The notes under the pieces were generated by a model. The model worked only from the letters and a program-made list of their open reading frames with translations, ran no database searches and was not told the DNA's origin. The translations under genes and the position numbers were made by a program. Shown here piece by piece: positions 8,519 through 17,205 of a stretch of DNA of 64,000 nt. The stretch comes from Paenibacillus_G sp049942825. GTDB taxonomy: Bacteria > Bacillota > Bacilli > Paenibacillales > NBRC-103111. Positions within the stretch are counted from its first letter, which is position 1. The number at the start of each line of letters is the position of its first letter. The stretch is from positions 2,666,001 through 2,730,000 of the forward strand of contig NZ_CP187970.1 of NCBI RefSeq assembly GCF_049942825.1, read 5' to 3'.

Positions 8519-8948
8519 ATCCTGGCTGAAATCGGCACCGATATCGCCTCCCGTTTCCCAAGTGCACCACACCTCTGCTCATGGATCGGCCTTGTGCCAG
8601 GGCACAATGAGAGTGCAGGTAAGCGCAACCCCTCCAAAACACGAAAAGGCAACAAATACCTCCGCTCTGCCCTCATTGAAGCCTCATTCCATTCGAGGAT
8701 CGAACAACTACCTCGGTGCTCAGTATAGACGCATTGCAGCCCGTAAAGGCGGACATCGGGCAGCTGTTGCTGTTGCTAATTCCATCATGACCATTGCGTA
8801 CCATCTGATAACCCGGCAGGAAAATTACAAGGATTTAGGCTCTGATTACTTTGAGAAGCGCAAGCAAGACGCCATCGTCAGACAGACGGTTCGAAAGTTA
8901 GAAAACTTAGGGTACTCTGTAACTTTGGCCACTACCGAGGTATCCTAG
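8519..8948 (+). pseudogene. IS110-family transposase, C-terminal fragment with frameshift
   Basis: Directly abutting the right end of IS256 copy A, one frame reads ILAEIGTDIASRFPSAPHLC, then SWIGLVPGHNESAGKR and TRKGNKYLRSALIEAS, the transposase_20 (IS116/IS110/IS902) region. Near 8690 the reading shifts to another frame that continues QYRRIAARKGGHRAAVAVAN and ends at 8948. The N-terminal RuvC-like DEDD half is absent, cut off by the IS256 insertion. The fragment is inactive. Confidence 0.85.
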
Positions 8949-9125
8949 TTCCGAAGCAGCCTCATTACTTGGAGGAAGACGCAGCTTTTAAAAAATTGAA
9001 GCAGCTGCGCCTAGTTTCGTGCTGCCTTTTTAGGCTATACGCTATGAGTTATTTTCAGGGTAGCTTCCGGGACCTTCTGATAGTTGTAGGATTTACGAAC
9101 ATACTGTTTCTTATGAGTCGATGAA

Positions 9126-9157
9126 ATAAAAGGCCCCCAGTGACCAAGCTGGGGGCC
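9126..9157 (-). terminator. Intrinsic terminator on the minus strand
   Basis: GGCCCCCAG and CTGGGGGCC form a perfect 9-bp stem with an 8-nt loop; read on the minus strand it is followed by TTTTATTT. On that strand a short coding-like stretch (about 9180-9310, reading QEVNQLLPGVSPSVLMHDML and ending just before the hairpin) precedes it, perhaps the tail of a lost gene. Confidence 0.75.
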
Positions 9158-9316
9158 AAGCGGATAAACCCTGCCATCAAGCAGGGGGTACATCTATAGG
9201 TTTGGCAACATTCTCAATGTTTATTCGACGCAGCATGTCATGCATAAGCACAGACGGGGAGACCCCAGGGAGGAGCTGATTAACCTCTTGAAGAGTCCCT
9301 GGGATCCTTTAATTAG

Positions 9317-9457
9317 TATGAGCTGCCGACGATTGAGATACGTGCGGTTAGGGAACAATATAAGAGCCTTGGCGTTCGTCCATTTGCTAAACTGATTGGC
9401 ATTGGAACAGCCAGCGTGATCCGTATAGAGTCCGGCGAGCCGCGTAAAAGCAACTGA
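9317..9457 (+). pseudogene. XRE-type helix-turn-helix remnant
   Basis: The frame reads IEIRAVREQYKSLGVRPFAK followed by LIGIGTASVIRIESGEPRKS and a TGA. The pattern of a helix, LGVRPFAKLIGIGTASVIRIESGE and a short tail resembles a Cro/C1-type HTH. There is no good start codon or ribosome site and a stop lies just upstream, so it is a fragment, probably of a phage or plasmid regulator. Confidence is limited by its shortness. Confidence 0.4.
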
Positions 9458-9836
9458 GGATTATCAATATATATCCTGATCGGTTGTTAAACACAAAATG
9501 AATACTGCAAGCAAAAGTGCAACCTTTGTTGGCGACGATCGAAAAAGCCGAGAAGGAGGAAGACGCTGCGCTAAACGGCCTGTTTCTCAACGAGTTTGGC
9601 GAAACCGCATCCCATCACGAAACAAAAGCTGGAGCAAGCGGTTAAGTCAAGAAATAGCGTCACAGATACGGAATCGGTGACGCCATTTATGTCGTTTAGA
9701 GGTATCCGCAGGCTTCAAAAATTAGTTTGTGAATACTTTTAAGTCAGCCTCTTGGACTTGAACTACATTCTGCCTGTACGTTACGGAGTGTGGTGTCCGG
9801 AAAATTGAAGTGTATTTTATAGATTTCACAGGCTAC
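9458..9836. other. Degraded intergenic DNA
   Basis: One frame (9502-9645) carries an acidic coding-like stretch, EKAEKEEDAALNGLFLNEFG, without a credible start. An inverted repeat GCGTCAC/GTGACGC lies at 9657-9683. I see no intact gene, promoter or clear terminator for the chemoreceptor ending at 9837. Confidence 0.4.
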
Positions 9837-11540
9837 TTAAATCTTAAAAACAGATACCGTTTGATTCATTTCTTCCGCCCTCTTGGCAAGGATGTTGGCC
9901 CCGGCAGAAACTTCCTCCATGGATGCCGTTGTTTCCTCGACAACGGATGCTACCATTTGAGTCGAATCTACTGCGCGTTCGGAGATTTCAGCTATTTTTC
10001 TCATTGATTCCACCATAGAAACGGTCCCTCCACTTACGGATCTTGCCTCAATAGCGGCATTATCCACCTCACCGCTGACTTCTTCAAATGCAACGACAAT
10101 TTCAGAGAATACGGTACCCACACCTTCGACGAGCACCATACCTTCATTTAGAGAATGAACCCCTTCATTCATCGAGTTTACAACTTCGTCTGTTCTCAAG
10201 GTGATTTCGTTGACCAGAGAAGAGATTTTGCCCGTTGCTTCGCTTGCCTGTGCTGCCAGATTGCGTACTTCGAAGGCAACAACCGCGAACCCTTTTCCAT
10301 GCTCCCCTGCTCTTGCAGCTTCTATAGCCGCATTTAGTGAAAGTAAGTTGGTTCGGTCTGCTATGTCACTGATCATAGCTGAGATTTGACTAATCTCGGC
10401 AGACTTCTCCCCTAGAATATTTACTATTTCAGCAGATTGAGTTACCTTGCTATGAACATCTCTTATTTGAGAGACAGTGGAAGAGATTATGGCTTGGCCA
10501 TTATTAGCCTTTTTCTGTGCTTGGATTGTGAGATCGGCCACATTACCAAACCGATTGGTTATTTTCTCGACACTATTAGAAACGTCTACTGTTATATTCA
10601 ACGTTTCAGCTATATCTGCAAGCTGTGTTTGCGACCCCTCCGCGACTAAAGTGGCACTTACAGCTATCTGCTCGCTAGCAGTACTTGTCTGCTCCGCACT
10701 AGCCGTTAATTGCTCTGCCGTAGAGGCAACCAGTAACGAGTTTTCCACCACTTCTTTTAAAAGGTTACTCAGTGACTCGCACATGACATTAAAATCAGAT
10801 GCCAGCTCCCCGACCTCGTCTTTTGATCTGACCATAAGGGGCTCGACTTGCAGGTTCCCCCTAGTTACCAACTTCATTTGTTCCGCGATCTTTAATATAG
10901 GTTTAGTGAACGATTCAGCAAGTAAAAGCGAACCGATGATTCCAAGGATAGTGCTTACGGCAGCCAGGGAAATCATTAATGTTTTTCCTGATTGGTAAGC
11001 ACGACTCGATAGATTAGCTGCATCTATAGCGTATTGCTCATTGAGAAGCCTCAGTTTATTAACATCGTCTAATGCGGCATTATAAATAGCAGAATTCCCT
11101 TGTATGATCATGTATGACATCACTTTATTATTTTCTTCCATCGCAGTGGAAACCACTTTTAAATACCGAAGATACATTGCCCACTGACCATAAAAATTGG
11201 TGAATAGCTCTTTTTCCTCTACTGTGGAGGCAAGACTCTGATATTGGTTTACGCTCTTTTCCATTAAAGCTACAGCTTTTGCTAGGTCATCTTGATCTTT
11301 TTTTCGGGCTGCAGGATCCTCTTCGAGTATCATTCGAACGGTGAGTCTGTCGATTTCTGTAATCTGCTTGTCCATACCCTGAAGAAGAATAACGGCAGGT
11401 AAAGAGCGCTTATTAACATTATCTGCTGCCTGCCCCATATCCGACATCTTAATAATGCCTACAACACTCGAAAGTGAAAGAACGATAACTAATATGAGCG
11501 CCGCACTTATTATTTTTTTCTTTAACGTTAATCTAAACAT
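9837..11540 (-). CDS. Methyl-accepting chemotaxis protein (four-helix-bundle sensor)
   Basis: A 567-residue transmembrane chemoreceptor. TM1 is about residues 9-30; the extracellular region up to about 185 is predicted helical like 4HB_MCP sensors; TM2 (ISLAAVSTILGIIGSLLLAE) is followed by a HAMP domain and a long cytoplasmic coiled coil. The signalling tip is recognisable (SDIADRTNLLSLNAAIEAAR, then AGEHGKGFAVVAFEVRNLAA) and contacts CheA/CheW. The gene starts 30 bp after the solute-binding protein gene at 11571-12839 on the same strand, so the pair is probably co-transcribed. A binding protein that docks onto this receptor would make it a sugar sensor; that link is inference. Confidence 0.93.
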   Translation of the reverse strand: MFRLTLKKKIISAALILVIVLSLSSVVGIIKMSDMGQAADNVNKRSLPAVILLQGMDKQITEIDRLTVRMILEEDPAARKKDQDDLAKAVALMEKSVNQYQSLASTVEEKELFTNFYGQWAMYLRYLKVVSTAMEENNKVMSYMIIQGNSAIYNAALDDVNKLRLLNEQYAIDAANLSSRAYQSGKTLMISLAAVSTILGIIGSLLLAESFTKPILKIAEQMKLVTRGNLQVEPLMVRSKDEVGELASDFNVMCESLSNLLKEVVENSLLVASTAEQLTASAEQTSTASEQIAVSATLVAEGSQTQLADIAETLNITVDVSNSVEKITNRFGNVADLTIQAQKKANNGQAIISSTVSQIRDVHSKVTQSAEIVNILGEKSAEISQISAMISDIADRTNLLSLNAAIEAARAGEHGKGFAVVAFEVRNLAAQASEATGKISSLVNEITLRTDEVVNSMNEGVHSLNEGMVLVEGVGTVFSEIVVAFEEVSGEVDNAAIEARSVSGGTVSMVESMRKIAEISERAVDSTQMVASVVEETTASMEEVSAGANILAKRAEEMNQTVSVFKI

Positions 11541-11570
11541 CGTTTCTTCCTCCTATACCTGGTCCCGATG

Positions 11571-12839
11571 TCATTGTTGGGCTTTCCAGTAAATGCGTAT
11601 TTGACGTAACAACTCAGCCGAATCTATTTTCCCGCTGATGTAGCTTTGGATAGATGCACCAGTGATGGCCCAATGATCAGGAGGAAGAGTTGTCATAAAC
11701 GGCAAGGTCTTTCCTTCCGAGATATACGCCTTGATTGATTTCCCCAAAGGATCGACAGGCTGTAAGGAAATGTTCTTGAACGCAGGTATAATACTGGCCT
11801 TGTTGACTAGGAACTCTTGTCCGGATTTTTCGAAAACGAGCCAATTAAGAAACTTCTTGGCTTCCTCTTGCTGTTTAGCAGTGGTGGTTTTTGAGTCGAT
11901 GAATATATACTTTGTTACTCCAACTGTAATCTTTGAATTAATAGGATCATCCGTATTATCGTTTAACGGAAGAGGCAAGAAACCATATTCCCCATTTCCT
12001 GTATCATTGCTCTTGATTCCAGCCCAGGCCCAGTTGCCCATAAACCAAAGCCCTACTTTTCCCTCTCCCAAAGCCTTGGTTCCATCGATATTTTCCAGAG
12101 GCGAATTCTTATTGATGTTGTTATCTTTGAGCAGATCTAAGGTTTGTACCCACCCGGACATCACATCATTTTGAGACATATCTATGGATTTATTCTGCAT
12201 ATCCTTAACAAAGTTTGAAAAACCCCCGGGTTGAACAGAATAAGATACAGTTAAAAGATGAGAGCCGAGTGACCAATCCATCGTAGAAAGCAAGACTGGT
12301 TCTACACCTGTCTTCTTGATCTTAGTCATTAATAAGTTTAGGCTGCTTCTACTTTTTACCGATGAAGCATCGAAAGAACCCCCAACAGCCTTGTCGAGCA
12401 CCTTCTTATTGTATATTAATCCGTAGCCTTCAACTGCAAATGGAAAGCCGAGTACAGCTTCGTTTTTCTTAACAGCATCAAGTCCATTGTCAATCGTTTC
12501 AGCCACCCATTTTTCTTTACTTAAATCAACAGCTTGATCCAGGAACTGCTGTGTGTCCCCTGGATCAAGCATCGACATGGTTGCCGCGCTCCCTGAGCCG
12601 TACATCGACATAAGCTTTTGATATGCAGACGTACCCTCCGGGGCGGTTATTATTTCTAAGGTTACTCCAGGATGCTCTTGATTGTATTGTTTCGCTACTT
12701 CTTCTAATTGAGTAGTTATCTCGGTTTTGGAATTTAGAAGTGTGATCTTGGTTGTTTCTTGTGACGTTATGGAAGCTGAACATCCCGTAAACATCAATAA
12801 ACATGCCAGCGCAAGTACAATTTTCAGCTGTTTTCTCAT
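11571..12839 (-). CDS. Family 1 extracellular sugar-binding lipoprotein, no cognate permease nearby
   Basis: A 422-residue binding protein starting at the second of two in-frame ATGs, preceded by GGAGGGG. The signal peptide MRKQLKIVLALACLLMFTGC ends in a lipobox with Cys20, so it is membrane anchored. The rest matches SBP_bac_1 proteins of carbohydrate importers: KITLLNSKTEI start, STMDWSLGSHL, GLWFMGNWAWAG, and a C-terminal helix region. No permease gene follows; a chemoreceptor gene does. It may deliver sugar to permeases encoded elsewhere, or be dedicated to chemotaxis. Confidence 0.9.
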   Translation of the reverse strand: MRKQLKIVLALACLLMFTGCSASITSQETTKITLLNSKTEITTQLEEVAKQYNQEHPGVTLEIITAPEGTSAYQKLMSMYGSGSAATMSMLDPGDTQQFLDQAVDLSKEKWVAETIDNGLDAVKKNEAVLGFPFAVEGYGLIYNKKVLDKAVGGSFDASSVKSRSSLNLLMTKIKKTGVEPVLLSTMDWSLGSHLLTVSYSVQPGGFSNFVKDMQNKSIDMSQNDVMSGWVQTLDLLKDNNINKNSPLENIDGTKALGEGKVGLWFMGNWAWAGIKSNDTGNGEYGFLPLPLNDNTDDPINSKITVGVTKYIFIDSKTTTAKQQEEAKKFLNWLVFEKSGQEFLVNKASIIPAFKNISLQPVDPLGKSIKAYISEGKTLPFMTTLPPDHWAITGASIQSYISGKIDSAELLRQIRIYWKAQQ

Positions 12840-13261
12840 TAAGTTCCCCTCCATATTATCAACACATTACTAACGGAATTTCTATAATCCTATGTTCTAA
12901 GAATATTCATCTGCTTGAATTAATTGTTCAAGCCTACTGTAATCTAATGGGTTTTCATAAAAAAAAAGCCTCTTTTCCTATGTTCTTTTTGAAAAATCCC
13001 GTACATTTAACTTATCGGCATAATACATCGGTAAATTAGCAGTCAAAATGTGGCCGATTTCTGACCGGAAAATGACCGATAGATGGCCGTCCAATTGACG
13101 GGAACCATGATATATTTATAGCATCCAATACTGATCCATAACCAATACCGCGGCTGCAGTGGCACCTCCGCGGGACATATCAGGCAAGAAGGTTGCTTAC
13201 GAGCAGCTCAGACTGAAGCGGGTGTTCCTCTTGTTATATACTTATCAGCCTGATCCTCAAT
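12840..13261. other. Intergenic region upstream of the binding-protein gene
   Basis: AT-rich DNA that should contain the promoter of the minus-strand binding-protein/chemoreceptor pair. No convincing gene, and no single promoter I can defend. The part near 13050-13110 has repeated gaccg/ccgat words (ctgaccggaaaatgaccgat) that could be the remnant of a mobile-element end. Confidence 0.35.
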
Positions 13262-13761
13262 TGGGACTATGAGCTTATCTGTATTGAGCATATGGTGCCG
13301 GACAATCATCTGCTGCGGCATATCCAAAAACATATCGACTTTTCCTTTATTACAGAGCTTGTTCGCCCGTATTACAGCCATTCAAAAGGCCGTCCTTCCA
13401 TCGATCCTGTTATGCTTTTTAAAATGCTGCTCATCGGGTATCTTTACGGAATCCGTTCGGAGCGACGGTTGGAACAGGAAATCAACCTGAATATTGCCTA
13501 CCGCTGGTTTCTGTGCCTTGGTCTCTCCAAAAAGCACTGGACCACAGCACGATCAGCTGGAACCGGAATTATCGCTTTGAGGGCAAAGAAGTATTCCAAG
13601 GGCTCTTCGACCATGTCGTTCGTGTGGCTATGGAACATCGGATGGTAGCTGGCCGCGTGCTCATCACGGACTCTACCCATCTCAAAGCCAACGCCAATAA
13701 ACGTAAGCTTAACAAGCAAGTGGTAGAATGCGCGCCTAAGGAATACACATTTTTCAGATAG
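13262..13761 (+). pseudogene. IS1182-family transposase fragment with frameshift
   Basis: The first frame reads YELICIEHMVPDNHLLRHIQ and continues with VRPYYSHSKGRPSIDPVMLF, the DUF772-type N-terminus of IS1182/IS5-like transposases. At an A5 run near 13535 the reading moves to another frame, ALDHSTISWNRNYRFEGKEV, then RVLITDSTHLKANANKRKLN, which holds the first catalytic Asp region. Coding homology ends at about 13760, so the catalytic C-terminal half is missing. Its right edge runs into the truncated TPR gene. Confidence 0.8.
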
Positions 13762-13780
13762 CCGAGAAGCTTGTATATAA

Positions 13781-13799
13781 ACCGAACCGAACCGAACCA
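13781..13799. repeat. 5-bp tandem repeat (ACCGA) at a junction
   Basis: ACCGA is repeated nearly four times between the IS1182 remnant and the truncated TPR gene, marking the breakpoint. Confidence 0.6.
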
Positions 13800-13850
13800 A
13801 GCGCATGAAGCAGGAGACCGAGCTGGGAGCAAGCAGATCGGCCTGTTGCT

Positions 13851-14426
13851 GGGTACTTCCAGAAGGATAAATCCAAGCGCAACTTGGCGTTACTGCAGCA
13901 AGCGGTCGAGGAGCATCCGGAAGATCCGTATTTCAAGTTCCAGCTGGCCAAGGAGTACCGGCTAATCGGTGAGTATGACAAGGCGGACGAGATCTTCACG
14001 CAGTGCTATAACCTCCTGCAGGGAGATGAAGCTTTTTATCCGCTGGCGATCGTGGACTTTCTCTACAATACCCTAGCGAGTAAAAACTTTGAGGCAGGCC
14101 TGAAGATCATCGAGCAGGAGGAGCGCTACCTGTACGAGTATCCTGATTTCTATCTTGCCTGCGGTCATTTTTACCGGGAGCTGGTGTACAGCGATATTGA
14201 GAAAAACATGAACTACTACCCGCTGATCGAGAGATGCTTTCAGGCATGCCTGGAGATCGGTGAAACTGATCGGTATGATGGAGTACGGGGGGCAGGAAGC
14301 ACTCTCCCGGCCTATGAGCTCGGGGTGATTTATGAAACAACCGGTGATATGGTCAAGGCGAAGGAACATACGAGTTTGCCGCAGACCGTGGTTATAAATT
14401 GGCTGCGGATCGGCTTGCAAAGTTGA
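13851..14426 (+). pseudogene. TPR domain of a lost glycosyltransferase-type protein (5' truncated)
   Basis: About 190 residues of TPR repeats (LLQQAVEEHPEDPYFKFQLA, then KEYRLIGEYDKADEIFTQCY) in a frame that loses coding character upstream of about 13850. Such TPR tails follow a family 2 glycosyltransferase domain in many Paenibacillus and Bacillus proteins, and the GYFQKDKSKRNLALLQ segment resembles the linker; the catalytic part is gone, replaced by the IS1182 remnant. There is no ribosome site at the possible TTG start (13884). The C-terminus (TSLPQTVVINWLRIGLQS) also looks frameshifted. Confidence 0.7.
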
Positions 14427-14430
14427 AATA

Positions 14431-14466
14431 AAGGGAGAGCGGGAGGGGACAGATGCTCTCCCTTTT
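14431..14466 (+). terminator. Intrinsic terminator
   Basis: AAGGGAGAGC and GCTCTCCCTT pair over a 14-nt loop, with TTTT at the 3' side, immediately after the truncated TPR gene. Confidence 0.75.
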
Positions 14467-14553
14467 GGCTTTATCACGCAGTGGAAACAAGATGGTGGGA
14501 TGCTCCGCTGCTACGAAAAATAATGCTTGAGGGGGCCCGCAGGTAGGAGATAT

Positions 14554-14887
14554 ATGAAGGATCTTATACTAATATTAAAGTGGTTAGGTTATATGCTTCC
14601 GGGCTTCGCGGCCCAGGCAGTTTTGGTGTACTTTTTCAATCGGGGAGATATGCAGCAATTGGCTGTTGTATGCATTTCTCGCCGGCGTAATTCTCTACAA
14701 CACTTTGACTCCGGCGTACGGGATCGGCGTCATTTATATGGAATGGGCCGTTGGTCTGCTCCTTGTGATTAGCACACCCCTGATCAAAAAACGGAGAAGA
14801 TTCTGGCACCAAGAGGGTATTGCTTTAAAACGATGCATTGAAAAATGTGGTGACGATCAAGTGTTTAGGTATGACGAGGAATTGTAG
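14554..14887 (+). pseudogene. Small membrane protein gene interrupted by a frameshift
   Basis: An ATG after TAGGAGATAT starts MKDLILILKWLGYMLPGFAA and QAVLVYFFNRGDMQQL, after which the hydrophobic reading moves at about 14660 to another frame, YAFLAGVILYNTLTPAYGIG, then VIYMEWAVGLLLVISTPLIK and a basic tail ending at 14887. Joined, it would be a roughly 110-residue protein with three membrane helices. I do not know the family. Either the gene is broken or the sequence has a single-base error here. Confidence 0.55.
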
Positions 14888-14972
14888 GGATGGTTGATCG
14901 TTCGTTTCCAGCCATTCCATATGTCCTTGGGATGTGGCTGCCGTGATATGGTGAACATGGAGGACGATGTCC

Positions 14973-15848
14973 ATGTTAAATCAACCATTAAAACCAATGT
15001 TGCTGCAGCCGTCCCATACCCTAAAGCCGGACTGGCCGGCGAGTTTGAAGTGGGACGGATTTCGCGCAATAATTCATTATAACGAAGGGAGGACGCGCGC
15101 CTTCACACGTGAAGGTAATGAAATCACGGCAAGCTTCTTCCCGGAACTATCTCAGTTAAAACTCAACTGCCGTTCAGCGATCCTGGATGGCGAATGCATA
15201 TGCTTTGACCTGCTCAATCAAACGCCCGGCCAGCCGCCAAAGGCATGGTGGGATGATGCCATGGCCCGCTTCCACACCAAGAAGGAGGCTGCTGTGAAAA
15301 AGGCAGCCCAGACAATGCGGGCCCATTTTCCTGTCTGGGACATTTTATTCTTAGACGGTGTACCGCTATTGAAGAAGACCTTCCTCGAGCGTAGAGAGCA
15401 TCTGAAGAACATCGTAGGGCCTGGTGACATCGTATCCGTAACCCCTCTTTATGAGGATGGAGAGCAGCTCTTTGCCAGGGCGAAGGAGCTTGGTTTGGAG
15501 GGGGTTGTTCAGTACCGACCCGACTCATCTTATTCGCTCGATGCCCGCCCCAAGAATGTATGGGAAAAGGTAAAGGCATATCAGTATGCGACGGTTCAGG
15601 TAAGCTCTATGAAGCGCAGTGAGTTTGGATGGGGGCTGTCGATCGGCGGGAAGTACGTAGGCGTGCTGGAGTTTCCGCCGCCGGCCGCGGAGCGAAAAGC
15701 ATTTATCAAAATCGCCAAGCAAATAACCCGCGGCGAAAACAAGGACTGGATCTTTGTTGACCCGGTCATCAGCTGCACTGTGAAGTTTCAGTGTTTCACA
15801 AAGGACGGCAAGCTGCGTTCGCCTAAGTTTGAGGCCTTTTGTACATAG
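14973..15848 (+). CDS. ATP-dependent DNA ligase
   Basis: A 291-residue ligase starting at the ATG 9 bp after GGAGG (an ATG 6 bp earlier is possible). Motif I is SLKWDGFRA with Lys26 as the adenylated nucleophile; motif III-like LDGECICFD, IIIa-like FPVWDILFLDG, motif IV LEGVVQYR and motif V WEKVKAY follow in order, then an OB-fold region to the end. The length fits compact ligases of phages and of bacterial repair systems. It would seal nicks using ATP, unlike the essential NAD-dependent LigA. No Ku gene is beside it. It lies inside the IS-bounded segment near a Y-family polymerase remnant, suggesting a mobile or phage-derived repair island. Confidence 0.88.
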   Translation: MLNQPLKPMLLQPSHTLKPDWPASLKWDGFRAIIHYNEGRTRAFTREGNEITASFFPELSQLKLNCRSAILDGECICFDLLNQTPGQPPKAWWDDAMARFHTKKEAAVKKAAQTMRAHFPVWDILFLDGVPLLKKTFLERREHLKNIVGPGDIVSVTPLYEDGEQLFARAKELGLEGVVQYRPDSSYSLDARPKNVWEKVKAYQYATVQVSSMKRSEFGWGLSIGGKYVGVLEFPPPAAERKAFIKIAKQITRGENKDWIFVDPVISCTVKFQCFTKDGKLRSPKFEAFCT

Positions 15849-15961
15849 CATTTTACCTTGAACCAAGTTCCGTAGCCGAAGTGAAGTCGCTCTAAGCCAA
15901 CAAGCATGGCGTTAATGAAATCAGACTTCAGCAATCCATCAAAAGGGGATAGGGAACGAAC

Positions 15962-16585
15962 ATGACTGGACACATCGAGAAGATTAATCAGATTGTTGAA
16001 GAGACGACGATTTCTGTACCTAGGGAAGCTATTCGGGCTGCCATACCTTTTAGTTCAACGATAAGACAAACATTCCGCGATTATTATGATGCAGTCGATG
16101 TTCACTTTTTCACGATACTGATCCTGAAAGAGCATGCGGAAAGATTGTCCAAAGATTTAATGTACAACCTATCCCGATCCGATATTCCCCGGATGAATGG
16201 TTTGACTTATGTGGAGCTAGGGGAGATCCTCGGAAAGCAGGATGCTGCTCTTCGTCTCATGGCGCTTGGAGAGTACTTTGGTTTCTGGAGAATTGCTCAT
16301 CCGAAGCGGATCATGCCTGACCTGGATATGAGTCACTGGGATAGCCTGGCGAATCAAGGTATGGTTTGGATTGATACGAGTCGTTTTCCGAAATTGCCTG
16401 TGCCGGTTCTAATAGCGGTACTTGAATTGATTCATTTACCCCCTTTGGTATGGAGAGAAGACTTTAACGACCATCTTATCGGATGGTCTTTTGTTGTCCA
16501 TTCACTTGTGTCATCGCAGATAAATCGTATTCACAGCCCACGCTCGTATTGTAAAAGGAGAGCGCTATATAGAGATTGTAAGTAA
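15962..16585 (+). CDS. Unrecognised 207-residue protein
   Basis: Starts at an ATG preceded by AAGGGGATAGGG. The protein looks soluble with helical stretches (PREAIRAAIPFSSTIRQTFR, then ILILKEHAERLSKDLMYNLS) and a later hydrophobic stretch VPVLIAVLELIHLPPLVW. I do not recognise a family; the segment GLTYVELGEILGKQDAALRL could be a helix-turn-helix. The final 20 residues are basic and may not be native. It lies between the ligase and a small membrane protein in accessory DNA. Confidence 0.55.
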   Translation: MTGHIEKINQIVEETTISVPREAIRAAIPFSSTIRQTFRDYYDAVDVHFFTILILKEHAERLSKDLMYNLSRSDIPRMNGLTYVELGEILGKQDAALRLMALGEYFGFWRIAHPKRIMPDLDMSHWDSLANQGMVWIDTSRFPKLPVPVLIAVLELIHLPPLVWREDFNDHLIGWSFVVHSLVSSQINRIHSPRSYCKRRALYRDCK

Positions 16586-16653
16586 TATCCTCTGTTGTAC
16601 GTTTTAAATCCAACTGTTAATATATTCTAAACGGCATAAGGGAGGGAATATAA

Positions 16654-16893
16654 GTGGACCGTCGTTTCATCGTTGCCGTAGTTGCCTTTTTCAGCGGGTT
16701 TGCACTCATGTTCACGCCACCAGTACAACCGTTTCTACTTTACGAGATTGGAATGACCCTCGGTATGGATGATCCAGGTGGTGCTCTTGCAAGAGTACTT
16801 TTGACCATCGGCGTGATTATGGTCATTTGGAGCCTGATCATAATCGTGAGAGAACTATATAGCATAACAAAAACAAAAAGGGGAGCCGCATAA
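16654..16893 (+). CDS. Small two-helix membrane protein
   Basis: A 79-residue protein from a GTG start with AGGGAGGG upstream. Helices are about residues 5-24 (VAVVAFFSGFALMFTPP) and 44-66 (LARVLLTIGVIMVIWSLIII), followed by a basic tail ending KTKRGAA. Orphan; function unknown. A terminator overlaps its last codons. Confidence 0.65.
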   Translation: MDRRFIVAVVAFFSGFALMFTPPVQPFLLYEIGMTLGMDDPGGALARVLLTIGVIMVIWSLIIIVRELYSITKTKRGAA

Positions 16894-16908
16894 GCGTGCT
16901 CCTTTTTT
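16882..16908 (+). terminator. Intrinsic terminator
   Basis: GGAGC and GCTCC close a hairpin with inner GC pairs and an ATAA loop, followed by six T. It overlaps the stop codon of the small membrane protein gene. Confidence 0.75.
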
Positions 16909-16909
16909 G

Positions 16910-17020
16910 TTACCCCTGGGAGTTTAGCTTGTGCCAGCGGTAAAGCTGTCGTTCGGAGATGTCGCACTCCGCCGCCATGTCTGCGCTTGGCCTCTGGTTG
17001 ATGGCCTGCTCTGTTGACAT
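16910..17020 (-). CDS. 36-residue helix-turn-helix mini-ORF
   Basis: On the minus strand an ATG starts a 36-residue frame containing ADMAAECDISERQLYRWHKL, which has the look of a transposase- or terminase-type helix-turn-helix. No strong ribosome site precedes it. It could be the remnant of a larger phage or regulator gene; it sits between a terminator and the broken polymerase gene. Confidence 0.3.
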   Translation of the reverse strand: MSTEQAINQRPSADMAAECDISERQLYRWHKLNSQG

Positions 17021-17205
17021 GTTCAAATGGAAGCCTTGTCATCAATGACGGATGATAGGCTTTTTATGCAGCACTCATTAAAGATGGGGGTTCAGTGAAG
17101 CCATACAAGGAAAAATTTATTCATTGTAGGGAACATATATTCGCCTTATAATGGGTATATTTCTAGTGAGAACAAATGTTCCGTATTGGGGGTGACCCAT
17201 GCAGC

